Shown: positions 5,119 through 13,310, numbered from the stretch's first letter. The stretch: 17,543 nt of DNA from SSEF01 sp964398485 (GCA_964398485.1 CAYNMD010000019.1:1-17543); one strand, 5' to 3'. Numbers and translations: made by a program. Notes: generated by a model not told the origin, from the sequence alone.

Positions 5119-8007
5119 ATGCATATCTACTCGCGTGAGGAAGTTGAGGAACAGTGCCCACAAGAACCCCGTTCAGATCTTTGGACCGTTATTATTCCAG
5201 CAGCCGGTAAAGGTACTCGGCTTGGATATTCGAAACCAAAAATTCTTTACCCCATTCTCGGGAAACCCATTTTGTATCATTTGATTGACCTTCTCGAGAA
5301 ACAGGTCAGTGAATTTGTCTTCGCCCTTTCTCCAGCTGGTGCTCCCATAGTTTTACCGGAACTCCAAAAGAGAATTCCGGGAAAATTTGAAACGGCTGTG
5401 CTTGAGTCGCGAGGTATGGCAGATTCTATCTATCGAGCACTTGAGCACGTGTCTACTCCTCATGTGCTTATCATTTGGGGTGATCAAGCGGCGATTAGCC
5501 GAGAAACGATCACCACGGTACAGAAACTCCATCAGTCACGTCCTCAGGTCAAGCTGACCTTGCCCTTGGTACAGCGAGAGAATCCATACACGCATTATGC
5601 TACGAATGCCGCTGGAAATTTTACGGCCGTTCTCGAAAAGCGTGAAGGCAAGACCATGCCAGAGATGGGTGAGAGTGATTGCGGAGTCTTTGCTTGTGAT
5701 ACAAAACGGCTTCGAGAAATATTTACACGAGAAATTGAAAAGGGGATTACCTTGAGTGAAGCAACCAAAGAATGGAATTTTCTTCCGCTCTTGCCACAAT
5801 TTGAATCTGGAGAGGGGAGCGTGAATGGATATCGTCTGGACGCGATAGAAGAAACCATTGGAGTGAATGATGCCAAGGACGCTGCGGCCCTTGAAGATTA
5901 TTTGAAACGACGTATCGCCCAATCACCCAAAGTTCCTCACGACAAACTCAAGATCGCTATGTTTTCGGGTGGCCGGGGGACAGGAGCGATTACCGAGGCC
6001 TTGCTTCGCTACCCCGATATCGAACTCACGCTTTTGGTAAATACATATGACGATGGTCTTTCGACAGGGCTTTTGCGTCGCTTTATTCCGGGTATGCTCG
6101 GGCCATCCGATGTGCGCAAAAATGTTTCTCGTTTCCTGGCTCAAAAGATCGATCCAGCCTCTCAAGCCTTGCACTCTTTGATTGAATACCGTTTCCCGGA
6201 TCCTTTTGATACGACGGAGGCACTGGATCTTTTAGAGAGTTTTACTCGCTTTGAGAGCGATCAGTATGCCGAACATGAGCTCCTGAAGAAGCGTGAAGAG
6301 CTCTCTCTTACTATGATGCGCCAAGCTAGTCGTTACCTCGAGGCTTTTCTCAAGTACTATCGTGAACGCATTCACACTTTCCCCAGTTTTCCTTTTGGTG
6401 ATGTGTCCCTCGGTAATCTCTTGTTTGCTGGCTGTTACTTGGTTAATGGACAAGACTTTAACCGTGCAGTCACTGATTTTTCCCATTTTGCTGGCACCGG
6501 AGAGCGGGTGCTCAACCTTACGAATGGTGAAAATCGTGTCTTGGTAGCCATGAAACAAGACGGCCGCTATCTCCACGATGAAGCCAGTGTGGTTGGACCT
6601 CAGGATGCTTCCCGGATTCAAGAAATTTTTCTCCTCCCGGACTATCTCGACCAGTCTAAGTATCACTTTGGTGAATATAAAATCGATAATATTCGGATGC
6701 TTCGTAACCTTGAAAAGCTTCCGGGCTTGAGTGCTGCTGCTGAAAAGGTGCTTCGAGAGGCGGATATTATCATCTATGGTCCTGGCACTCAGTATTCTTC
6801 GCTGTTTCCGTCGTATTTGACCTCGGGAGTAGCGGAGGCTATTCAGGCGAACGCAAAAGCCGAGAAAGTGTTTATCGGGAATATTGCTCGGGATTTCGAT
6901 ATCATGGGTGAAGATGCGACGACTTTGATAAAGGCCTTTCTCTGGTACATGGGAAGGAAGATTGAAGGGGCCGTACCCGCGCAGGATCTCGTCACACGCT
7001 TCTTCTTCCAGAAACCTCCAGCTGATGCTTCGGGCGAAGTCCCGTATGTTCCCTTTGATGCGAATGCTTTTGAACAATCGCTCGACAAGGTAGTTTGGAT
7101 TGATCTCGAGGGTGAGAAAGGGAAGCACTTGGGGAGCCGCACGGTAGTGGAACTCTTGAGTGTTGTGGAGAGCGAGCTCCAAAAACGAGTGGCTCATGTC
7201 TCTCAGAAGGTCTCGATCATTGTGCCTACGCTTAATGAAGAGCGAACGATTAAACAAGTATTGCGCAGTCTCCAGAGTCTGCACTTTACGAAGTGGAAAC
7301 TGGATAAAGAAATTATTGTGATCGATGGTGGATCAACCGATGCCACATATGAGATCGCCAAAAATGAAGAGGGTATTCGGGCGTATCAAGTTACCGGAAA
7401 GACAGGGCGAGGCAAAGCTTATCGCCTCGGACTCGAACGAGCGAAAGGAGACTTGATTGTCTTTTTTCCTTCAGACGGGGAATACTTAGTGGAGGACATT
7501 CACCGGATTGTGGCCCCCCTCATCAGTCAAGAATTTTCGGCTGTCTATGGTAGCCGGGCTTACCGTACTCAGGATTTGAGTGGTACGCTACAGAGGATTT
7601 ATGGTAAGAAGGGTCTCCTCTACATTATTAGTAAGTATGGAGGTATAGCTTTGAGTGTGATGACTCTGGTCCTCTACCAGCGCTTTATCAGTGATCCTTT
7701 TACGAGTATCAAAGGTTTCAATGCGCGGGTTTTCCGTCGCCTACGTTTTACCAGGGAAGGAGTAGATTTTGACATGGAACTCATGATCAAACTTATTCGC
7801 AGTGAGCATGTTATACTGGAGGTGCCTGTGAACTATCAGGCTCGGACCCTCGAACAGGGGAAGAAAATTACGGTGTGGGATGGGATACAATCCCTTCTCA
7901 CTTTGTTTCAATTTATGTTTTGGCACCCCAAGAAAACAGATGCGAAAGCGACCCCTTCTCCCATTGACCAGTCGGTAGCTTCACCTAAAGTTCGGGTAGC
8001 CAACTAA
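5119..8007 (+). CDS. Three-domain fusion: sugar nucleotidyltransferase / YvcK-CofD-like / GT2
   Basis: 962 residues, three domains. (1) About 21-265: GT-A-fold NTP transferase with IPAAGKGTRLGYSKPKILYP (26-45), GKP (48-50) and the metal-site-like WGD (120-122), as in GlmU-type pyrophosphorylases. (2) About 275-690: YvcK/CofD superfamily, with SGGRGTG (283-289), NTYDDGLSTGLLRR (308-321), GPSDVRKNV (328-336), GNLLFAG (432-438) and GPGTQYSSLFPSYL (554-567). The GPSDVRKN form resembles YvcK/GlmR more than CofD. The domain is longer than a free YvcK, with extra helical sequence at about 340-425. (3) About 697-935: GT2 of the Dpm1/GtrB type, VSIIVPTLNEE (698-708), DGGSTDAT (736-743) and a SDGE acidic motif (785-788). 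The tail (938-962) is low-complexity. Likely cytoplasmic or membrane-associated; inferred to activate a sugar phosphate and pass sugar to a polyprenyl phosphate. The start fits; no Shine-Dalgarno. Confidence 0.85.
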   Translation: MHIYSREEVEEQCPQEPRSDLWTVIIPAAGKGTRLGYSKPKILYPILGKPILYHLIDLLEKQVSEFVFALSPAGAPIVLPELQKRIPGKFETAVLESRGMADSIYRALEHVSTPHVLIIWGDQAAISRETITTVQKLHQSRPQVKLTLPLVQRENPYTHYATNAAGNFTAVLEKREGKTMPEMGESDCGVFACDTKRLREIFTREIEKGITLSEATKEWNFLPLLPQFESGEGSVNGYRLDAIEETIGVNDAKDAAALEDYLKRRIAQSPKVPHDKLKIAMFSGGRGTGAITEALLRYPDIELTLLVNTYDDGLSTGLLRRFIPGMLGPSDVRKNVSRFLAQKIDPASQALHSLIEYRFPDPFDTTEALDLLESFTRFESDQYAEHELLKKREELSLTMMRQASRYLEAFLKYYRERIHTFPSFPFGDVSLGNLLFAGCYLVNGQDFNRAVTDFSHFAGTGERVLNLTNGENRVLVAMKQDGRYLHDEASVVGPQDASRIQEIFLLPDYLDQSKYHFGEYKIDNIRMLRNLEKLPGLSAAAEKVLREADIIIYGPGTQYSSLFPSYLTSGVAEAIQANAKAEKVFIGNIARDFDIMGEDATTLIKAFLWYMGRKIEGAVPAQDLVTRFFFQKPPADASGEVPYVPFDANAFEQSLDKVVWIDLEGEKGKHLGSRTVVELLSVVESELQKRVAHVSQKVSIIVPTLNEERTIKQVLRSLQSLHFTKWKLDKEIIVIDGGSTDATYEIAKNEEGIRAYQVTGKTGRGKAYRLGLERAKGDLIVFFPSDGEYLVEDIHRIVAPLISQEFSAVYGSRAYRTQDLSGTLQRIYGKKGLLYIISKYGGIALSVMTLVLYQRFISDPFTSIKGFNARVFRRLRFTREGVDFDMELMIKLIRSEHVILEVPVNYQARTLEQGKKITVWDGIQSLLTLFQFMFWHPKKTDAKATPSPIDQSVASPKVRVAN

Positions 8008-8028
8008 ACTGTTGAGGATGTTTTTGGT

Positions 8029-8769
8029 ATGCCCAAAGTTTCGATTATTATTCCTGCCTACAATGAGGAGGCTTTTATTGGGAAACTTTTGCAAACGATT
8101 TTACAAGTAGATATTCAGTCGGTCGGCTTTGAGCGTGAAATTATTGTAGTAGATAATGGCTCGCATGATCGGACGTCTGAAATTGTACGACAATTTCCTG
8201 AGGTACGTTTACTTCGAATAGAAGTCAATAAGGGCAAGGGAGATGGTGTACGGTATGGAATTTCCCAGGCGACTGGGGATTGTATTCTTATTCAAGATGC
8301 TGATCTTGAATATGATCCGCAAGATTATATCCCGATGCTACAGCGATTTCAAAACACCCAGGGACTTGTGAGTATTTACGGGAGTCGGATACTTGGAGAG
8401 GTAAAACGGAATGGCAACGGTCTATTTTTTGGAAAGCATAAGGATAAATCAGTTGTCACTTGGTTGGCTAATCTTTTCTTATCTTTTTTGGCATGGGGAC
8501 TTTTTGGGCGGTGGATTACTGATACTTTGACGGGTTACAAAATCTATCCTGCTAAGCTTCTACAAAAATTTACTATTCAAACCACTGGCTTTGAAACTGA
8601 TCATGAGCTCACGGTAAAGCTAATTCGTTCAGGCGTGAAAATTGTCGAAGTTCCTATTGGGTATACACCGCGCACTGCGGAAGAGGGGAAGAAAATTCAG
8701 TTCACAGATTTCTTCATTGCGGTATGGACCTTCTTGAAGTTTCGATTTGTATCGAAGAACAGTTTCTAG
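8029..8769 (+). CDS. GT2 glycosyltransferase, GtrB/Dpm1-like
   Basis: 246 residues. GT-A fold GT2: VSIIIPAYNEE (4-14), VVDNGSHDRT (40-49) and the metal-binding QDADLEYDP motif (89-97). A hydrophobic segment at about 145-170 and the ending EVPIGYTPRTAEEGKKI are characteristic of polyprenyl-phosphate mannosyl/glucosyl transferases. It probably moves a sugar from a nucleotide sugar to undecaprenyl (or related) phosphate on the cytoplasmic face. The C-terminal half closely parallels the GT2 domain of the preceding fusion protein (both carry EVP-x-x-Y-x-x-R-T-x-E-x-GKKI), so they are probably paralogues. It begins 21 nt after the fusion gene; GAGG at 8014-8017 is a poorly spaced Shine-Dalgarno candidate. 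The GtrA gene follows 6 nt downstream, a classical pairing. Confidence 0.88.
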   Translation: MPKVSIIIPAYNEEAFIGKLLQTILQVDIQSVGFEREIIVVDNGSHDRTSEIVRQFPEVRLLRIEVNKGKGDGVRYGISQATGDCILIQDADLEYDPQDYIPMLQRFQNTQGLVSIYGSRILGEVKRNGNGLFFGKHKDKSVVTWLANLFLSFLAWGLFGRWITDTLTGYKIYPAKLLQKFTIQTTGFETDHELTVKLIRSGVKIVEVPIGYTPRTAEEGKKIQFTDFFIAVWTFLKFRFVSKNSF

Positions 8770-8775
8770 TTTTCT

Positions 8776-9192
8776 ATGACTACAACAATACTACAAAGTA
8801 TTCCTTGGTGGAAATTGATGAAGTTTGTTATCACAGGTGGGGTAGCGCTCACTATTGATGTAGCGATTTATTATGCTCTTACCCGCTATGGAGGGGTCTA
8901 CTATCTTTTGGCACGAACTCTTTCGCTTGGCGTCGCAATCCTTTGGAATTTTAGTATCAACCGCTACTGGACCTTTCAGGCCACCGAAGGGGGGGTGGGT
9001 CGTCAGGCCTCACGCTTCGTAATAGTTATTGTAAGTACCTCACTTATGAGCCTTGGTTTAATGAAATTAGGTGTCTCCATCCTTCATTTTCACGACATGA
9101 TCGTTCTTTTGGCAGTTTCCGTTGTCACTACCCTTCTCAATTTTTCTGCTCATTATTTCTGGAGCTATGCAAACGCTGGTCAATCAACTTAG
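8776..9192 (+). CDS. GtrA-like flippase
   Basis: 138 residues with four membrane segments (about 14-33, 38-58, 78-98 and 108-130). FVITGGVALTIDVAIYYAL near the start and LWNFSINRYWTF at the end of segment 2 are the diagnostic GtrA motifs (GxxxxxxD near the N-terminus, N-F-x-x-N-R-x-W-x-F). GtrA proteins are thought to flip polyprenyl-phosphate sugars made by GtrB to the outer face of the membrane. It lies between the GtrB-like GT2 and a large membrane protein, the order seen in gtrA/gtrB/type-specific gtr cassettes. The ATG at 8776 has no Shine-Dalgarno. The 3' end overlaps the next gene by 26 nt when the ATG at 9167 is used there. Confidence 0.9.
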   Translation: MTTTILQSIPWWKLMKFVITGGVALTIDVAIYYALTRYGGVYYLLARTLSLGVAILWNFSINRYWTFQATEGGVGRQASRFVIVIVSTSLMSLGLMKLGVSILHFHDMIVLLAVSVVTTLLNFSAHYFWSYANAGQST

Positions 9193-10897
9193 GCACATAA
9201 AAGAAGTTACGAGTGGTTTCTTAAAGAGGCTTTCGTGGCTAGATATCCTTATACTTGGGCTCCTCCTCCTCTTTGAGGTGAGTATGCACCCGCTTGGTAT
9301 TGGTCCAGATCGGCGTATTCATGACCCGGGAGTAGCTCGTTTTATTGATCCACAAAGCTTTCCTCGGGATTGGTATGCTAATTCGGTCGAAGAGAGCGGG
9401 GTATATTCGTTTTATGGGCCTCTTGTGGCCTTGGGACCGATTCTTTCTATTGATGAAGAAAGATGGCGCATGATGCTCTATATTGGTTCGCTGATCATTC
9501 TTTACGGTTCTCTCATTCGCATAGCCAGGGTTTTTACCAAGAGTCCATTGGTGGTACCATTCATCGCTCTCTTTCATGCGATTGGCTATTTGTACAGTCC
9601 GCCGGCTTGGCTCTATGGCCCCTTTATTCATATTGATGGCGGCTTGGCTCCACGATCGATTGGAGTTGCTCTTTCTTTTCTTTCCCTTGCATTTATTTTG
9701 GAAAAGAAACCAGTAGCTCCTTGGGTAGTGCTTGGAATAGCTACTCTATTCCACGTGTCTAATTCTTTGTTGGTATTTCTTGTGATAGTAAGTTCTATGC
9801 TAGTTATCTGGACAGTTGAGGCATTGAGAAACGAGTCGATCCAGTATTGGAGGAGGGGAATAAAATATATCTTTTCTCGATTGGTCACAGCTTCTTGGTG
9901 GTATATAGTTGCAGGAGGGTGGTTTGTATTTGCAGTTGCTTGGCGGGATACGAGCGGTAGCTCTATAGTGATGACTACTGAACAGTTTATTTGGACATGG
10001 GTATACTTTCGTGCGCCCTATATGGCCCTTACCCATGTTTCATTTGGATCCTGGATGTTGTTTTTTCTTCATGTTGGACTTACTGTTTTTTGTGCGCTTT
10101 TGTTATCTCGTATTTTTTTGGATAAGCAAAGAGAGGTTATAATTCTTACTTTGACTGCTGGATTTTCTTTAGCTGGGTTTGGAGTATTTTATTTCTTCAC
10201 TTTCATCTTTCCTTGGCTCCCGGGTTTCCAGCTTTACTCGTTCAGAGTCATATATTTGGTATATTTTGTAGCGTACTTTTTGCTTGCCTTGCTTATCACA
10301 TCGTTGCCAAGGTACTTATTGCAAAGGCTTCTAGTAGTTCAACCTAGAAAAATAAGAACGTTGATGCTTGTGTATTATTCAGGTGTAATGATAGGACTTA
10401 TTTTGTTTATCAAAGAGGAGCATATTGATGATCGCTATCTAAAAAATGCAACAGGAAATCTGGAAAAATCCGCCATTTATCTTCGTTCTTCACCAGTAGT
10501 ACGATCGGGATCTTCTATAGAAAATTTTTTACTTGCGCATAGAAACCAAGCATATCTTGCCCCCCCAGACTGGTATGGGCCAGCGCAATATACTTCACAC
10601 GTAGCAAGTTTTAAGGTATTTGGATTTACTCAGGCCAGTCTGCCAGTATGGTATGAAAGAATGGATACACTCTCACGAGGCAAACTTTCGAATATATATT
10701 CTAGACAATTAAAACAAGATCAATGGGAGCCGATATCTATTAAGTGGAAGGAAAGCTACGGCACCTTTACGAATAGTGAAATTCAGGATCTAAAACAGAA
10801 ATATAACTTTGATTATTTTGTGACTTACAGTGATCTACAGTACGATTTTCCCGTTTTGATGAAGGAGGAGAAATACACGTTATATTCGATGCAATAG
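9167..10897 (+). CDS. Large polytopic membrane protein, GT-C-like, with C-terminal outer domain
   Basis: 576 residues from ATG 9167, preceded by GGAG at 9161-9164 (short spacing); a TTG at 9122 is possible but would overlap GtrA by 71 nt. About ten membrane segments lie between residues 24 and 418. The first outer loop (about 42-100) is charged (GPDRRIHDPG, 46-55); HIDGGLAPRSIG (155-166) is a striking conserved-looking loop. A soluble tail (about 420-576) contains APPDWYG (465-471), SFKVFGF (481-487) and VWYERM (494-499). This order (PP, then a basic-hydrophobic K motif, then W-x-x-R) recalls proteins annotated DUF6798; I hold that loosely. The cassette position suggests the enzyme that uses the GtrA-flipped lipid-linked sugar outside. 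A Wzy-type polymerase is an alternative. Confidence 0.68.
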   Translation: MQTLVNQLRHIKEVTSGFLKRLSWLDILILGLLLLFEVSMHPLGIGPDRRIHDPGVARFIDPQSFPRDWYANSVEESGVYSFYGPLVALGPILSIDEERWRMMLYIGSLIILYGSLIRIARVFTKSPLVVPFIALFHAIGYLYSPPAWLYGPFIHIDGGLAPRSIGVALSFLSLAFILEKKPVAPWVVLGIATLFHVSNSLLVFLVIVSSMLVIWTVEALRNESIQYWRRGIKYIFSRLVTASWWYIVAGGWFVFAVAWRDTSGSSIVMTTEQFIWTWVYFRAPYMALTHVSFGSWMLFFLHVGLTVFCALLLSRIFLDKQREVIILTLTAGFSLAGFGVFYFFTFIFPWLPGFQLYSFRVIYLVYFVAYFLLALLITSLPRYLLQRLLVVQPRKIRTLMLVYYSGVMIGLILFIKEEHIDDRYLKNATGNLEKSAIYLRSSPVVRSGSSIENFLLAHRNQAYLAPPDWYGPAQYTSHVASFKVFGFTQASLPVWYERMDTLSRGKLSNIYSRQLKQDQWEPISIKWKESYGTFTNSEIQDLKQKYNFDYFVTYSDLQYDFPVLMKEEKYTLYSMQ

Positions 10898-10906
10898 TTT
10901 TTGATT

Positions 10907-12136
10907 ATGGATTTCTTAAAGAGTATTATTACCCAGCTTATTCTCTTGAGGCCTAACCATTCCAGCGTATGGATTACTCTTCGTTACGCGTTTGTGGCTG
11001 GTGTAGGGCTCATGACTACTATAGCTCTTACTCGATGGTTGAGTCCTGAAACGTATGGTACCTACCAGTATTTTCTGGCTCTTATAGCATTTTTTTCTTT
11101 CTTTTCTCTGCCTGGATTTAATGCAGCGGCTCTTAAAGCTGTAGCTGAAGGAAGGCCGTATGCTATTTTTCGGGCTATACGCTACAGCTTTCTTTCTGGC
11201 TGGTTGATCATTCCAAGTATTTTGTTGTGGGTAAGTTTTACAGACCATGAATTAAGAATTTCTATCCCTTGGTTACTTTTGACTTGTATTCTCTCTGTTC
11301 CTTTCTATGCACTCAACACATGGTATGCTTTTTATGAAGGGAAACAGAACTTCACCGCATCCTCATGGCGAGTGATGCTTGCGACGGCCATTTCTTTTTT
11401 AGTGGTAGTTACTCTCGCCTCTTACCAATTTCCAGCGGGTGTTTTGCTTGCTGGTTACTTTTTGAGCGGGGTCTTAACGACAACTATTTTTTGTCTAGAA
11501 ATTTTCTGGAAGACAGACAAAGATAATAATACACCAGTAATTGATGTTATCTATGGCTATAAGGTTACTCTTCATAAACTTGTCTTAAATGTTTCTGAGA
11601 CTATTCCTTTGCTTCTTATTGGAGCCAAGTATGGACCTGCGGCCGTTGCTATTTTTCAGGTAGCTTATTTTATTTACTCAAGTTTTTCTGGATATCTTGG
11701 GGCTTTGACATCCGTGCTCTTACCAAGATTTTTTCTTGGTTTCCATTACGAATGGAAACGACTTGTTATTAAGCAAGGAATAATTGGTACTGGGGTAGGG
11801 ACAATGCTAGTTTTGATCACTATTTTTATATTCCCTATGATTTTTCATGAGTCCTATAAAGAAAGTCAATATCTTCTCTTTTTTCTTGTGCCATTTTCTT
11901 GTCTATTACCTCTTCGTACTTATTTGACCACTTACTTTAGCGCTAAAGAACCTGGGTACTTAACAATTATACTTCTTGTGGCTAACGGATTAGCAATTAC
12001 TATGTTTTTTTTAAATACTGAAAAAAGTTTTATAGTCAGTGGAATCAGCTATCTAGGTACCCTTACTGTGGTGCTTATATTATTTCTGATTTTTCGTTAT
12101 TTCTCTTACCCTACTCACAAGCAGATTGAAATGTAG
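10907..12136 (+). CDS. Wzx-like polysaccharide flippase (MOP superfamily)
   Basis: 409 residues from ATG 10907 (a TTG two codons earlier is possible). There are about 12 membrane segments. The N-terminal helix with LTRWLSPETYGTYQYFLAL is the usual start of Polysacc_synt/Wzx transporters, followed by the SLPGF-NAAALK segment typical of the second helix pair. Role: flipping of undecaprenyl-diphosphate-linked oligosaccharide to the outer face. The slightly short length and helix count still fit the family. It follows the GT-C-like gene after 9 nt, so it is the last gene of the plus-strand operon. Its 3' end overlaps the convergent GT4 gene by 26 nt with no visible terminator. Its 3' third is markedly AT-rich. 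Confidence 0.85.
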   Translation: MDFLKSIITQLILLRPNHSSVWITLRYAFVAGVGLMTTIALTRWLSPETYGTYQYFLALIAFFSFFSLPGFNAAALKAVAEGRPYAIFRAIRYSFLSGWLIIPSILLWVSFTDHELRISIPWLLLTCILSVPFYALNTWYAFYEGKQNFTASSWRVMLATAISFLVVVTLASYQFPAGVLLAGYFLSGVLTTTIFCLEIFWKTDKDNNTPVIDVIYGYKVTLHKLVLNVSETIPLLLIGAKYGPAAVAIFQVAYFIYSSFSGYLGALTSVLLPRFFLGFHYEWKRLVIKQGIIGTGVGTMLVLITIFIFPMIFHESYKESQYLLFFLVPFSCLLPLRTYLTTYFSAKEPGYLTIILLVANGLAITMFFLNTEKSFIVSGISYLGTLTVVLILFLIFRYFSYPTHKQIEM

Positions 12137-13310
12137 CTTCTGCCTTAGCTGAAAGTAAAGTAGAATCAAAATATTTAGAGTATACTTCGAGAGAGTTTCT
12201 TGAGAAGGTCTCGAGTAGCTTTTGATCGAGTAAAAATTTTTCGATAGATTTCTCAATAAATTTTTCGACGGGTCTTAAATCACCAGCTTCTTGAGCTTTA
12301 AATAAATCATGATAAAAATCTTTAGGGTGACGATATTTCCCAAGATGGCGCATGGTCTCAGGATCGTAGTCTTTTAGCGGATGATTCCTGAAGAGAAAGG
12401 CGTTTAGATTATGATGAGCTACGTCACTTATTGCATATTGATCGTTTGCAATGATCGGCATTCCCCAGGTGATTGCTTCTAGTATGACGAGAGGGGAGCT
12501 ATCTCGAAAACTAGGTAACACAAAAACATCGTTTATTTCGTATAGTCTGTCCATTTCATTTTTTTGTAGGTTAGCTTCTAGCAATGTAATGTTTGTATTA
12601 TTTTTAATTCGATTTAGGTCACTTTGTTTGATCAGGCCTATAGGAGTAACGATTGTAAGATGAATATTGGTGTATTTTTTCTGAAGGTTCTCAAACGCGT
12701 TTATTAGTTGTAGGCCACCCTTCATATAAAATAGGCCAACAAATAATAATTTTAAGTTTCCTAAGAATACTTTTGGTTGCATAGCGTTCTGCTCGAGAAT
12801 TGGCGGAATGACGATAGATTTATTTTCTAGACTGATTTTAGTCGCTTCATCAGTTAATATGGTAGAAAAAAAGCTTTTTTTTGCTGTTTCGCTCATGAAA
12901 ATAAGAAATTTGAGGTGTCTATTTCTTACAAGTAATGCAAAAAGTATTTTACAGATTGTATTATTTGCTAATTTGTAATCAAAATTAAATAAAGCAAGTC
13001 CATTTTCTATATATATACAATAAGGCTTATTGGTTATTAAAAGACAACTGTATGATAAGATAAGATCGGCATTATTATCAAACTTAACCCTAAGATTGAG
13101 TAAACCAAACATTCCCCTAAAAGAATTTAAGAGGCTATTTTTTTTACGCTGTGTTTCTTTTGTAAAATTTTTTGGTAGCGCTTGGTAAAAATTTGTCTGA
13201 CTCAGAGGTTTTTCGTGTATGTACTCAAAGTTTTTTAAATGCTCTACAAGACTAAGAGTTGGTTTTCTTAAAAATGCTTGAAAGAGGACAATCTTTTTTT
13301 TCTTACTCAT
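12111..13310 (-). CDS. GT4-type glycosyltransferase, AT-rich
   Basis: 399 residues from the ATG at 13310, which forms a TAATG junction with the preceding methyltransferase stop; a longer reading to 13394 would run inside that gene and is rejected. The C-terminal half is a GT-B fold, GT4-like donor domain: LKLLFVGLFYMKGGL (187-201), then VLPSFRD-SSPLVILEAITWGMPII. The usual E-x7-E pair appears as D270-x7-E278. The N-terminal half is Lys/Asn-rich and weakly conserved, as is common for acceptor domains. Inferred role: adding a sugar to the lipid-linked glycan at the cytoplasmic face. The gene is strongly AT-rich compared with the rest of the window (17 G+C in 60 at 13021-13080), suggesting recent acquisition. 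It is the last gene of the minus-strand operon. Confidence 0.8.
   Translation of the reverse strand: MSKKKKIVLFQAFLRKPTLSLVEHLKNFEYIHEKPLSQTNFYQALPKNFTKETQRKKNSLLNSFRGMFGLLNLRVKFDNNADLILSYSCLLITNKPYCIYIENGLALFNFDYKLANNTICKILFALLVRNRHLKFLIFMSETAKKSFFSTILTDEATKISLENKSIVIPPILEQNAMQPKVFLGNLKLLFVGLFYMKGGLQLINAFENLQKKYTNIHLTIVTPIGLIKQSDLNRIKNNTNITLLEANLQKNEMDRLYEINDVFVLPSFRDSSPLVILEAITWGMPIIANDQYAISDVAHHNLNAFLFRNHPLKDYDPETMRHLGKYRHPKDFYHDLFKAQEAGDLRPVEKFIEKSIEKFLLDQKLLETFSRNSLEVYSKYFDSTLLSAKAEATFQSACE

Noticed and set aside
5938..7190. F420 biosynthesis (CofD) as the role of the middle fusion domain
   Set aside because: The motif form GPSDVRKN resembles YvcK/GlmR rather than CofD, and there are no other F420 genes nearby. 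The neighbours are all glycan genes.
6232..7284. Long minus-strand open frame (350 codons) antisense to the fusion gene
   Set aside because: It lies wholly within the 962-codon gene, whose plus-strand translation shows clear domain motifs. The antisense product has no recognisable motif and no promoter or start signal.
9122..9166. TTG start at 9122 for the large membrane protein
   Set aside because: It would overlap GtrA by 71 nt and add a second hydrophobic stretch. The ATG at 9167 has a nearby GGAG and a modest overlap.
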